16,452 nt of DNA from Clostridiales bacterium (GCA_014799485.1 JAAVHY010000038.1:1-16452), one strand, 5' to 3'; shown: positions 7,412 through 13,954, counted from the stretch's first letter. Numbers and translations are program-made. Notes: generated from the letters alone by a model not told the origin.

Positions 7412-7477
7412 TGTGCATAGCATAGACCTCGAAAACTTGTAGAGCCAAGCCGTTTGCTCATGCTCACGGGGCTCTTC
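7373..7477 (-). ncRNA. Predicted antisense RNA, copy A (about 105 nt)
   Basis: A perfect promoter (7484-7512, minus) would start an RNA near 7477, at the edge of the P1 stem, and an intrinsic terminator ends it at about 7373. It is fully complementary to the 3' half of the sense transcript, covering P1 right arm, P2 right arm and the last ten codons plus stop of the 28-codon ORF. This is the geometry of type I antitoxin RNAs. No conserved ORF exists on it: a 62-codon frame over copy A has no counterpart in copy B. Confidence 0.7.
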
Positions 7478-7483
7478 TTAATT

Positions 7484-7512
7484 ATTATAGTTTTCACGCT
7501 GGGTTTTGTCAA
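7484..7512 (-). promoter_or_regulatory. Perfect consensus antisense promoter, copy A
   Basis: On the minus strand TTGACA (7507-7512), 17 nt and TATAAT (7484-7489). A full 12/12 match to the housekeeping sigma consensus with optimal spacing, reading into the element against the small ORF. Confidence 0.88.
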
Positions 7513-7625
7513 TAGCAAAAACACCTCCCGCCCCGGGCCCCCCCGTTGCACATTGTTGCCTTTTTTGCCCAGTTTTGTACCACCCCCCGCTTGTATCTTC
7601 GCGTCTACTTGCGGAGGTTGATAAA

Positions 7626-8048
7626 ATGAGAAAGACCGAAGCGTATGAACTGAACCTGATCGACATGGACGACACCTTTTCCCCGGAACCCATCAACGAG
7701 AACACCCAAAAGCTGGAGGCCGCCCTGACCGGTACGGAGGACCGGCTGGCCCAGCGCCTCACCACCCTGGAGGGCCGCAAGATCGTAACCGGCACCTACG
7801 TCGGCACCTTCACCGGCACCACCACCAACAGCTCCTCGACCCAGACCATCGAGCTGGGCTTTACCCCCACCATGGTCCTCGTCTGCAAGCAGGCGATCTC
7901 CGCCGCCTTCCCCCCGATCGCCCTGCCCGACAGCCCCGCGCTCGATGGCACCAAGGAAATCCTCACCATCGTCCCCGGCGGGTTTACCGTGCGGAGCACC
8001 GAAACCAATAGAGCAGTGTCGACCTACCACTATCTCGCCATCCTGTGA
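7626..8048 (+). CDS. 140-aa phage-tail-like protein of unknown function
   Basis: The protein begins with a polar stretch (MRKTEAYELNLIDMDDTF) and a short helical segment (NENTQKLEAALTGTEDRLAQRL). A threonine-rich beta region follows, with GTYVGTFTGTTTNSS, QTIELGFTPTMVLV and a C-terminal YHYLAIL. This order resembles short phage-tail or tail-fibre-associated proteins of Clostridia prophages, in which a setup such as LGFTP-x-x-VLV is common. That resemblance is from memory and modest. ATG 7626 is chosen because GGAGG (7613-7617) lies 8 nt upstream; the frame is open further upstream but without an RBS. There are no other phage genes nearby, so it looks like an orphan or remnant cargo gene. It shares a terminator with the converging surface-protein gene. 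The 7513-7612 stretch upstream shows no clear promoter. Confidence 0.72.
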   Translation: MRKTEAYELNLIDMDDTFSPEPINENTQKLEAALTGTEDRLAQRLTTLEGRKIVTGTYVGTFTGTTTNSSSTQTIELGFTPTMVLVCKQAISAAFPPIALPDSPALDGTKEILTIVPGGFTVRSTETNRAVSTYHYLAIL

Positions 8049-8058
8049 CGGCGCGAAA

Positions 8059-8093
8059 AGCGGCCCCCCGGAAATCCGGGGGGCCGCTCTTTT
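8059..8093. terminator. Bidirectional terminator between converging genes
   Basis: A 13-bp perfect GC-rich stem (8059-8071/8076-8088) with a 4-nt loop. T-rich tails occur on both strands (CTCTTTT on plus, CTTTTCGC on minus), so it can end both the 140-aa gene and the SLH gene. Confidence 0.87.
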
Positions 8094-8134
8094 GCTTGGG
8101 TCAGAACTGCTGTGTCAGATCCGTTCTCTGCCGA

Positions 8135-11100
8135 TTAGTGGCTGCAGAGGGCGGTCTGGCCAGCGTTCACGAAGATGACGTCCAGCTTCACGCCGTTCTC
8201 AGCGTTGCGCACCGCGGACACGATCACGGCCTCGTTGGCGTCAGCGCCGCTGCCCACGTTGCCAGTGCCCAGGGAGCTGGCGGTGTTCAGGGTGGCGACG
8301 TCCTTCACGCCGGGATAGGTGTCCTCGTCCAGGTTCACGACCGCCTTGACCGCGCTCACATCCCACAGGTAGTGACGGCTGTGGCCGATGGAGGCCAGCT
8401 GCAGGCCGTAGTTGTTGGCGATGTACTCGAAGCACTTAGCGGTGCCGGAGCTATTACCAGTGGCGTCGTAATCGTCGTTGGCCTCGCTCAGAGTGATCTG
8501 AGTGTCAGTGCTGGGAACAGTCTGGACATACTGACCGATGATGCGCAGGTCGTCGTCCTCGGCGGTGGTGCTCACGGGCTTGATGTTGTAGATGGGCTGG
8601 CCATCGTTGGCATTCTTGCCGGTGGGCTCGATCAGCAGGAAGAAGTTGTCGTTGGCAGCGCCCACGATCTTGGCGGCGGAGCTGCTGTTGGCATCGTCGT
8701 CCTTCAGGGCGTCGCCGGTGCCGGCCGTACCGGCAATCCAGATCTGCTGCTCGGCGCCGTTCACATCATACATGGTGAACTGGGTGGCCGCGATGGTGTT
8801 GCTGCCGGTGTTGTTCCACCAAGTGGCGGTCCGGTCACCGATGAAGTACAGGCTGGTCTGGTTGGTGTTGACGCGCTCAATGGCCTCCTCGGGGATGTAG
8901 ATCTCGTCAACCGCCCAAGAGGTGGTGGTGTAATCCTGAGCGTAGTCAGAAGCCACCTGAGTCCAGTAGATCATCTCGTAGAACTTCTCGTCCGGCTTCA
9001 GATCATCGCTGCCGGCGGTCTCGTCGTCGCCATGGATGGTCACGGAGGAGGAGTTGCCCAGCAGATCCTTGATGCCGTTGAAGGCCTGGATCTCCTGAGT
9101 GTCGGTGCCGGTGCCGCTGACCACATAGATCTTGGTGCTGTTAGTCAGGTACAGGCCGGTGCCGGTGGTGCTGTCGGAGCCGACCAGCACGGCGCCCACG
9201 TTGGCGTCACGGGAGCCGATGGAAATCGGATGGTCGCCGAAGTAGGTGGTGTCGCCCTGCTTCCAGGTCTCGACATTGTTGTCGGCGGCCACAACGGGAG
9301 TCAGCTCGTTGCCCTCGTCGATGTAGAAGCCCATGTACTTGCCGGGCATGACCTGAACGCCGATGAGGGTATCGGAGTCACGCTTGGGCAGGCTGCTGGC
9401 CATGTACTGAGTGGCGTTCATGGGATCCTGGTAGCTGCCGGCAGTGCCGGTGGCAATGTTCTCAGTGCCGTTGATGATGTTGCGGGTCACCTGCTTGCCG
9501 TCGATCACGCCCACCGTCGGATAGGTGAAGGTGGAGGAGGCGACGGGCTGCTGCCAATCCAGGTAGGTGGCGTAGATGAAGGTCTTGGTGTTCTTCTCCA
9601 CGGACCAGAAGACGTACTCTTCCTCGCCGGTGACCTCGTTCTTCACCACGGTGAAGGTGTACTCACCCCTGACAGTGGGGGCGACGGTGCGGTCGATATT
9701 GGCGGTGCTGTTGCCGGCCTCAGTGCTGCCCAGGTCGAGCAGGCGGTTGTCGGCCACGGTGTCAGCCAGCCAGGAGCGCTTCATGGTGGTGCCGTCGTCG
9801 AAGGTCACGGTCTGGGTCTTGGGATCGCGGTGGATGACCACCTTGGTCCGGGTGGTGGCCAGCTCGAACAGCTCATGATAGAAGGTGGAGCTGAGGGGGG
9901 CGAGCAGGGAGTTGGCGTAGTTGCCGGTGCCGTCCGCGCCGATATTGTCGTCGGTGGTGCCGGTGATCTTCACGGCGACCACGTCCTTGCCGCGGGTGGT
10001 GATGGAGCTGGTGCCCAGGCTGTCAACCAGGATGTTGACGCGGGAACCCTTATCTTCGCCGAAGGTGTCCACGATGTCCACCGTGTCGGCGCTCTCGCCG
10101 AAGTAGTTGTTGGCAACACCGTTGTTCACGCTGACAAAGTCGTTGCCCCACACGCTGTCGCTGTACTGGCTGATGCGGGTCACGGTCAGATCCAGGGCAA
10201 TGATCAGGTTGGCGATCTTGCTATTGTTGTTGGCGATCACCAGGTAGTACTGGGCCGCATCGGCGGTGTTGTTCAGCTTGATGGGGCTCTTGTAGCTCTG
10301 GCCGCCGATGCTGGTGCCATCCGTCTGGAGGGCGTTGTCGGTGTCGGTGGGACCGAAGGAGTAGTTCCAGAGAGCGCCGGAGGTATCGATGGCGAAGCCG
10401 GCGTCCTTGACAGCCTTGCCCATCTGGCCAGCGCCGGTCTCGTCCAGCTTGGGCTCCTGGGCCTTATCAACGGCAATGACCCGAGTCAGGACGGCCTCGT
10501 CATAGATGGCGTAGGTCTTCCGGGGGGCGGGATTGCTGCCGAAGTTGCTGCCGCGGGTGGTGCCGGCGTTGAACCACACCTTGACCTCGTGGCCGAACAG
10601 CCGCAGGTCGGTGGTCCAGTTGGAGAACAGGATGGCGCAAGTATCGTCGCTGTCGTTATCGGGGGCGTACTTGTAGTTGTCGACCATCCAATCGCCGCCC
10701 TGCTGGAGGACGTTCACGCGGGTGACGCCTTCACCGGTGGACTGGTTGCCCACGACGATGCCGTAGGTGTAGTCCAGGCCGAAGTTCATCTTGCCCAGGG
10801 AGAGGTTCAGGCGGTTGGTGGTGTTGGCCATGGCCACGCCGTCGTACTCGTTATAGCCCAGGGAGGGGGTCCAGGTCACGGTGGGCTGCTGGGCACCGTT
10901 GAACACGATGCTGGCGACCACTTCGCGCTTGGTGTTCTGGGCCAGGGTGTTGGCGTAGTGGCTCTTGTCCACGTCGGTCAGCAGGCCGTGCTGGTTGCCG
11001 TCAGCGGAAGCGCGGACGCTCCAGTAAGCGCCCTCGTACTCGCCGTTCTGGCCGTAACCCATGGCGCGCAGGACCATGATCAGGGTCTCATAGCCGTTCA

Positions 11101-11518
11101 CGTAGCTCCAGGGGCTGAACTTGCCGTCGTAGCCCTTGATCAGGCCGGCGCTGTAGCAGTAGCCGATGTAGGGGGCGAACCAGTCGCTCTCGTTAACATC
11201 GCTGAACCGCTCAGCGGCGATGCTGGCGTACAGGGGGCTCTTGAAGTTGCTGGTATCGCCGGTGACCAGGCGGTACAGCACGGCGGCCATCTCGGAGCGC
11301 ATCACGTCGCGGTTTCCGTAGAAGCTGCCGTTGTCGCCGGTCATGATACCCATGCCGTACAGAACGTCAACGGCTTCCTTGAACTCGGTGCTGACGGTCT
11401 CGTCGGCATACTTGTTCGTGCCGTTGTCCTTCTCGTTGGCGGCGTTGGCGGTGACCATCAGGGAGAAGGCCATCATCATCGCCAGGACCAACGCGAGGAA
11501 CTTTTTCAAGTTTCTCAT
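8135..11518 (-). CDS. SLH-domain surface (S-layer-like) protein, 1127 aa
   Basis: A large secreted protein anchored to the cell wall. Residues 1-26 are a signal peptide (basic MRNLKK, hydrophobic core, AxA-type cleavage TANA). Three S-layer-homology motifs follow at about 36-87, 101-152 and 160-210: MGIMTGDNGSFYGNRDVMRSEM, then FSDVNESDWFAPYIGY with AGLIKGYDGKFSPW, then a weaker third. Such motifs bind secondary cell-wall polymer. The remaining roughly 900 residues are threonine-, aspartate- and asparagine-rich beta-like sequence with no motif I recognise. ATG 11518 has AAGGAGG at 11530-11536. A strong promoter with a long leader lies upstream and a bidirectional terminator lies downstream, as expected for an abundant surface protein. 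S-layer versus other surface function is undecided. Confidence 0.9.
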   Translation of the reverse strand: MRNLKKFLALVLAMMMAFSLMVTANAANEKDNGTNKYADETVSTEFKEAVDVLYGMGIMTGDNGSFYGNRDVMRSEMAAVLYRLVTGDTSNFKSPLYASIAAERFSDVNESDWFAPYIGYCYSAGLIKGYDGKFSPWSYVNGYETLIMVLRAMGYGQNGEYEGAYWSVRASADGNQHGLLTDVDKSHYANTLAQNTKREVVASIVFNGAQQPTVTWTPSLGYNEYDGVAMANTTNRLNLSLGKMNFGLDYTYGIVVGNQSTGEGVTRVNVLQQGGDWMVDNYKYAPDNDSDDTCAILFSNWTTDLRLFGHEVKVWFNAGTTRGSNFGSNPAPRKTYAIYDEAVLTRVIAVDKAQEPKLDETGAGQMGKAVKDAGFAIDTSGALWNYSFGPTDTDNALQTDGTSIGGQSYKSPIKLNNTADAAQYYLVIANNNSKIANLIIALDLTVTRISQYSDSVWGNDFVSVNNGVANNYFGESADTVDIVDTFGEDKGSRVNILVDSLGTSSITTRGKDVVAVKITGTTDDNIGADGTGNYANSLLAPLSSTFYHELFELATTRTKVVIHRDPKTQTVTFDDGTTMKRSWLADTVADNRLLDLGSTEAGNSTANIDRTVAPTVRGEYTFTVVKNEVTGEEEYVFWSVEKNTKTFIYATYLDWQQPVASSTFTYPTVGVIDGKQVTRNIINGTENIATGTAGSYQDPMNATQYMASSLPKRDSDTLIGVQVMPGKYMGFYIDEGNELTPVVAADNNVETWKQGDTTYFGDHPISIGSRDANVGAVLVGSDSTTGTGLYLTNSTKIYVVSGTGTDTQEIQAFNGIKDLLGNSSSVTIHGDDETAGSDDLKPDEKFYEMIYWTQVASDYAQDYTTTSWAVDEIYIPEEAIERVNTNQTSLYFIGDRTATWWNNTGSNTIAATQFTMYDVNGAEQQIWIAGTAGTGDALKDDDANSSSAAKIVGAANDNFFLLIEPTGKNANDGQPIYNIKPVSTTAEDDDLRIIGQYVQTVPSTDTQITLSEANDDYDATGNSSGTAKCFEYIANNYGLQLASIGHSRHYLWDVSAVKAVVNLDEDTYPGVKDVATLNTASSLGTGNVGSGADANEAVIVSAVRNAENGVKLDVIFVNAGQTALCSH

Positions 11519-11629
11519 TGGATTTGTTTCCTCCTTTTTATTTTACCAGAATTTTGCCGCTTTTCCGCGGTCTGCCGGGACAGGTCGCCCGCCGTCCCGC
11601 AGTCAAGCCGCTCGATTCAGGCTGGGGCC

Positions 11630-11659
11630 ATTATAACAACACCGGCGGCAGAAAGTCAA
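11630..11659 (-). promoter_or_regulatory. Promoter of the SLH surface-protein gene
   Basis: On the minus strand TTGACT (11654-11659), 18 nt and TATAAT (11630-11635). Predicted start near 11623 gives a leader of about 105 nt. The leader can form a hairpin (CGGGAC at 11594-11599 with 11576-11581), a possible mRNA-stabilising fold. Confidence 0.8.
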
Positions 11660-11670
11660 TGGGTCAAGCC

Positions 11671-11692
11671 CAAGTGTAACACAACTGTAACA
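11671..11692. repeat. Two 11-bp direct repeats upstream of the SLH promoter
   Basis: CAAGTGTAACA (11671-11681) and CAACTGTAACA (11682-11692) differ at one base and are spaced by one helical turn. They lie 12 bp upstream of the -35 box, a position typical of an activator site. No regulator is known from the window. Confidence 0.5.
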
Positions 11693-11726
11693 TAGCCGGG
11701 GCGGGGGGTGGGCGGCCGTGTTTTTG

Positions 11727-11755
11727 TTGACAAATCATCGACAACGATTTATAAT
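11727..11755 (+). promoter_or_regulatory. Perfect consensus antisense promoter, copy B
   Basis: TTGACA (11727-11732), 17 nt and TATAAT (11750-11755), again 12/12 consensus. It reads into element copy B against the small ORF. The 17-nt spacer is not similar to that of copy A, so the boxes themselves appear selected. Confidence 0.88.
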
Positions 11756-11761
11756 AAATAA

Positions 11762-11875
11762 TAGAAGGGCCGCGTGTTTGTTCACCCAGGCAAGCGGTTT
11801 GGCTCCTTAGAGCGTTAGAAGTTTATGCAAAGCATAGACAACCGTCACTGGTCAGAGTGGCGGTTGTCCCTTTTT
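11762..11875 (+). ncRNA. Predicted antisense RNA, copy B (about 114 nt)
   Basis: Transcription from the perfect promoter would begin near 11762, at the outer stem, and stop at the U-tract near 11875. It is antisense to the 3' half of the copy B sense transcript, ending inside the ORF 3' end. It matches the copy A antisense RNA in promoter, stem segments, terminator and relative position. Confidence 0.7.
11837..11875 (+). terminator. Intrinsic terminator of antisense RNA, copy B
   Basis: Arms 11837-11849 and 11856-11868 form 13 pairs including one G-U, then CC and TTTTT (11871-11875). Versus copy A one G-C pair has become A-U and the G-U is kept. Confidence 0.84.
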
Positions 11876-11931
11876 GTGATCCGAATCGTTACGGTAAAAC
11901 CGAACGGGTGGAATGTCACAATGATAGGCAC
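11845..11931 (-). CDS. 28-aa small ORF of element copy B, GTG start, possible type I toxin-like peptide
   Basis: Same length as the copy A ORF, with GTG start at 11931 and TGA at 11845-11847. The shared core is MPI, TFHPF, TVTI, KRD and RHS; 19 of 28 residues are identical. Changes are often conservative (I to V, K to R, S to N, L to F). The Shine-Dalgarno (GGGGGTGA) is 7 nt upstream and sits inside a hairpin. The stop codon and final codons lie in the antisense terminator hairpin. The orientation is the same as the neighbouring SLH and NhaC-type genes. The peptide family is not recognised; see the copy A entry for coding evidence and doubt. Confidence 0.55.
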   Translation of the reverse strand: MPIIVTFHPFGFTVTIRITKRDNRHSDQ

Positions 11932-11933
11932 GT

Positions 11934-11957
11934 ACTCACCCCCTCTCGGGTTTGAGT
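11934..11957 (-). promoter_or_regulatory. Shine-Dalgarno-sequestering hairpin, copy B
   Basis: On the minus strand ACTCA pairs with TGAGT and CCC with GGG across two A-G mismatches, capped by GAGA. The Shine-Dalgarno is in the 3' arm. The lower stem bases differ from copy A yet still pair. Confidence 0.7.
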
Positions 11958-12011
11958 AACCAAACCGCCTGCCGTTGCCGGGCTCCCTCCCACGGGGCCC
12001 TTCTGTTTTTT

Positions 12012-12040
12012 ATTTTACATCATCCGACAAAAAAAGTCAA
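12012..12040 (-). promoter_or_regulatory. Sense promoter of small-ORF element, copy B
   Basis: On the minus strand TTGACT (12035-12040), 17 nt and TAAAAT (12012-12017). Predicted start near 12005 coincides with the outer stem, as in copy A. The seven-T run in its spacer also follows the upstream terminator hairpin. Confidence 0.74.
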
Positions 12041-12074
12041 CGCGGCAGGCCCCCCGCCTTCTGGCGGGGGGCCT
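12029..12074 (-). terminator. Terminator of the NhaC-family transporter gene
   Basis: A perfect 12-bp stem (12063-12074/12047-12058) with a 4-nt loop lies 5 bp after the stop. A seven-T run follows, but only after 11 nt, which is further than usual; that run is shared with the copy B sense promoter. Confidence 0.65.
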
Positions 12075-12079
12075 GTGTG

Positions 12080-13810
12080 TTACGCGGTTCTTTTTTTCAT
12101 GACAAACAGGAATCCAACCATGAGGGCCACGCCGATGGGCAGCGCGATGAGCCCCGGCGCGCCGAAGAAGGCCAGCAGTCCGGCGATGACGTAGCTCACC
12201 CCCGCGATCACCGCGCAGGAGATGGCATAGGGCAGCTGGGTGGACACGTGGTTGACGTGGTCGCACTGGGCGCCGGCGGAGGCCATGATGGTGGTGTCGG
12301 AGATGGGGGAGCAGTGGTCGCCGCACACCGCGCCCGCCATGCAGGCGGAGATGCAGATGATGGCCAGGGGGTTGTCCATGGAGAACACGTTCTGCACGAT
12401 GGGGATCAGCACGCCGAAGGTGCCCCAGGAGGTGCCGGTGGCGAAGGCCAGCAGGCAGCCGATGACGAACACGATAACGGGCAGGAACATGGCGAAGGCG
12501 GAGGCGTTGGCCCACACGAAGTCGCGCACGAAGTACTTGGCCCCCAGGGAGTCGGTCATGTTCTTCAGCGACCAGGCGAAGGTGAGGATCATGATGGCGG
12601 GCACCATGGCCTTAAAGCCCTCCGGGATGCACTCCATGGCCTCCCGGAAGGACATGGAGCGGTGGACGAGGTAATACGCGATGGCGAACACCAGCCCGAA
12701 GGCGGAGCCCAGCATGAGGCCCACGGAGGCGTCGGAATCGGAGAAGGCGGTGACGAAGTCCGCCCCGGAGAAGAAGCCGCCGGAGTAGATCATGCCGATG
12801 ACGCAGGCCACCACCAGCACCGCGATGGGCAGCACCAGGTCCAGCACGGAGCCCTTGGACTCGTCGATCTCGTCGTCCATCATGGCGTAGGGGTTTTTGC
12901 CGGAGAACAGGTCGCCGTTTTCCACGGCGTTCTTTTCATACTTGGCCATGGGGCCGAAGTCCACCTTCAGCACCACCAGCCCCACCATCATCACGATGGT
13001 GAGCAGGGCGTAGAAGTTGTACGGGATGGCGCGGATGAAGAGGTTCAGGCCCTGCCCGTCCTCGGCGAAGGCGGCCACGGCGGCGGCCCAGGAGGAGATG
13101 GGCGCGATGATGCACACGGGGGCGGCGGTGGCGTCGATGAGGTAGGCCAGCTTGGCCCGGGAGACCTTGTGCTTGTCGGTGATGGGGCGCATGACGCTGC
13201 CCACGGTGAGGCAGTTGAAGTAGTCGTCGATGAAGATGAGGACGCCCAGCACGATGGACGCCAGCTGGGCGCCCACCCGGGACTTGATGTTCTTCTGGGC
13301 CCAGCGGCCGAAGGCGGCGGAGCCGCCGGCCTTGTTCATCAGGCACACGATGGCGCCCAGGATGACCAGGAAGATGAGGATGCCCACATTATAGGCGTCG
13401 GACAGGGAGGCCACGATGCCGTCGTTGAAGGCGTGGAGCACCGTCCCCTCAAAGCTGAAGTTGGAGTACAGCAGCCCGCCCATCAGGATGCCGATGAACA
13501 GGGAGGAATAGACCTCCTTCGTAATCAGCGCCAGGGCAATGGCGACCACCGGCGGCAGGAGGGACCAGATGGTGTTGTAATACCGGCTGGCGGACCGGAT
13601 GTACCCCGTGCCCCCGCAGCTCTCGCAGGGGACGGCCTCGCATTCGTCGGACAGGACGGCCCCCAGCGCCCCGCAGTCGGGGCACTCGATCATCTTGGTG
13701 CCCACCTGCTGGGTGGGGTCTTCGGAGGCGGCGAAGGCGGTGGTGGTCAGGGCGAAGGCCAGCATGACCAGCAGGGCGGTCAGCCCCAGGCGGTTCCTTT
13801 TTGTTCTCAT
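12080..13810 (-). CDS. NhaC-family transporter under L-box control, likely lysine importer LysW
   Basis: A 576-aa integral membrane protein of the NhaC antiporter superfamily, with many hydrophobic segments and conserved stretches such as LGVLIFIDDYFNCLTVGSVM, ATGTSWGTFG and GDHCSPISDTT. A complete lysine riboswitch precedes it. Comparative work on lysine regulons assigned NhaC-like LysW proteins under L-boxes to lysine uptake, so that role is inferred here. ATG 13810 is chosen: AAAGGAG (13819-13825) is 8 nt upstream, whereas the longer frame to 13927 would run back through the riboswitch terminator. Residues 1-28 look like a signal peptide or first membrane segment. An unusual cysteine-rich stretch follows (C43, C46, C57, C62, C65, with CESCGGTG resembling a DnaJ zinc motif) before the transporter core. 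It is transcribed away from rplQ as its own unit. Confidence 0.87.
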   Translation of the reverse strand: MRTKRNRLGLTALLVMLAFALTTTAFAASEDPTQQVGTKMIECPDCGALGAVLSDECEAVPCESCGGTGYIRSASRYYNTIWSLLPPVVAIALALITKEVYSSLFIGILMGGLLYSNFSFEGTVLHAFNDGIVASLSDAYNVGILIFLVILGAIVCLMNKAGGSAAFGRWAQKNIKSRVGAQLASIVLGVLIFIDDYFNCLTVGSVMRPITDKHKVSRAKLAYLIDATAAPVCIIAPISSWAAAVAAFAEDGQGLNLFIRAIPYNFYALLTIVMMVGLVVLKVDFGPMAKYEKNAVENGDLFSGKNPYAMMDDEIDESKGSVLDLVLPIAVLVVACVIGMIYSGGFFSGADFVTAFSDSDASVGLMLGSAFGLVFAIAYYLVHRSMSFREAMECIPEGFKAMVPAIMILTFAWSLKNMTDSLGAKYFVRDFVWANASAFAMFLPVIVFVIGCLLAFATGTSWGTFGVLIPIVQNVFSMDNPLAIICISACMAGAVCGDHCSPISDTTIMASAGAQCDHVNHVSTQLPYAISCAVIAGVSYVIAGLLAFFGAPGLIALPIGVALMVGFLFVMKKRTA

Positions 13811-13823
13811 GATTCTCTCTCCT

Positions 13824-13900
13824 TTGTTGTCACGCTTCGCCTGTTCGCGGCGCGCGGCTTCGCTCCATCCGCGCCGCTCACAACGGCTTAGCGCTTCTAA
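13824..13900. repeat. Dispersed GC-rich repeat, copy R1, in the riboswitch leader
   Basis: Starts TTGTTGTCACGCTTCGCC and ends CGGCTTAGCGCTTCTAA; an internal GCGGCGC/GCGCCGC inverted repeat is present. It is closely related to R2 (14776-14823) and R3 (14825-14953). It lies between the riboswitch terminator and the ribosome binding site of the transporter and touches the Shine-Dalgarno. Confidence 0.8.
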
Positions 13901-13925
13901 GCAAGTAAGCTGCCGCCTGACCCAC

Positions 13926-13954
13926 AAAAAATGAGCGCTCCGAAAGGAGCGCCC
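13926..13954 (-). terminator. Riboswitch-controlled terminator of the transporter gene
   Basis: On the minus strand GCGCTCC (13946-13952) pairs with GGAGCGC (13935-13941) around a 4-nt loop, extendable to nine pairs with one G-U, followed by TCA and six U (13926-13931). The 5' arm can instead pair with the identical GGAGCGC at the 3' end of the aptamer (14002-14008), making terminator and antiterminator mutually exclusive. Confidence 0.9.

Larger units (their letters stand above)
7245..7476 (+). other. Structured small-ORF/antisense-RNA element, copy A (type I TA-like)
   Basis: The sense transcript is closed by nested long-range stems. P1 (7245-7258/7463-7476) has 14 pairs including three G-U. 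P2 (7281-7290/7443-7452) has 10 perfect pairs. Inside are an SD hairpin (7292-7310), a 28-codon ORF, a 13-pair hairpin (7380-7392/7399-7411) and a small hairpin (7411-7418/7422-7429, nearly perfect). The P1 G-U pairs would be A-C mismatches on the other strand, which points to folding of the plus-strand RNA. The element is repeated in reverse orientation at 11763-12004 with covarying stems. Two opposed promoters and an antisense terminator complete it. The arrangement resembles type I toxin-antitoxin loci, where 5'-3' pairing and SD sequestration hold toxin mRNA inactive. Function is inference. Confidence 0.72.
11763..12004 (-). other. Structured small-ORF/antisense-RNA element, copy B (type I TA-like)
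   Basis: The outer stem P1 (11991-12004/11763-11776) pairs 13 of 14 positions. P2 (11958-11968/11794-11804) has 11 pairs with one G-U on the sense (minus) strand. The SD hairpin, ORF, terminator hairpin and small hairpin follow in the same order as in copy A. The unit is 242 bp against 232 bp in copy A. Where copy A has C-G in P2, copy B has U-A, and similar switches occur in the SD hairpin and terminator hairpin. This is evidence for selected RNA structure. It fills the interval between the SLH promoter region and the nhaC-type terminator. Confidence 0.72.

Noticed and set aside
7245..7476. 6S RNA as identity for the TA-like element
   Set aside because: The long closing stem suggested it, but the conserved SD, ORF and opposed antisense promoter do not fit 6S RNA.
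7363..7551. A 62-codon minus-strand frame across the antisense RNA of copy A
   Set aside because: It starts upstream of the antisense promoter, has no conserved counterpart in copy B and crosses the terminator.
8045..11695. A 1216-codon plus-strand frame over the SLH gene
   Set aside because: Repetitive V/G/H/D-rich composition typical of the reverse of a GC-rich gene, no RBS, and the minus-strand gene has signal peptide, SLH motifs, promoter and RBS.
11975..13891. A 638-codon plus-strand frame over the transporter gene
   Set aside because: Low-complexity G/H/D-rich shadow with no RBS; the minus strand encodes a clear NhaC-family protein.
13811..13927. A longer N-terminus for the transporter starting at 13927
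   Set aside because: It would begin in the U-tract region of the riboswitch terminator and translate repeat R1; ATG 13810 has a good RBS and a signal-like start.
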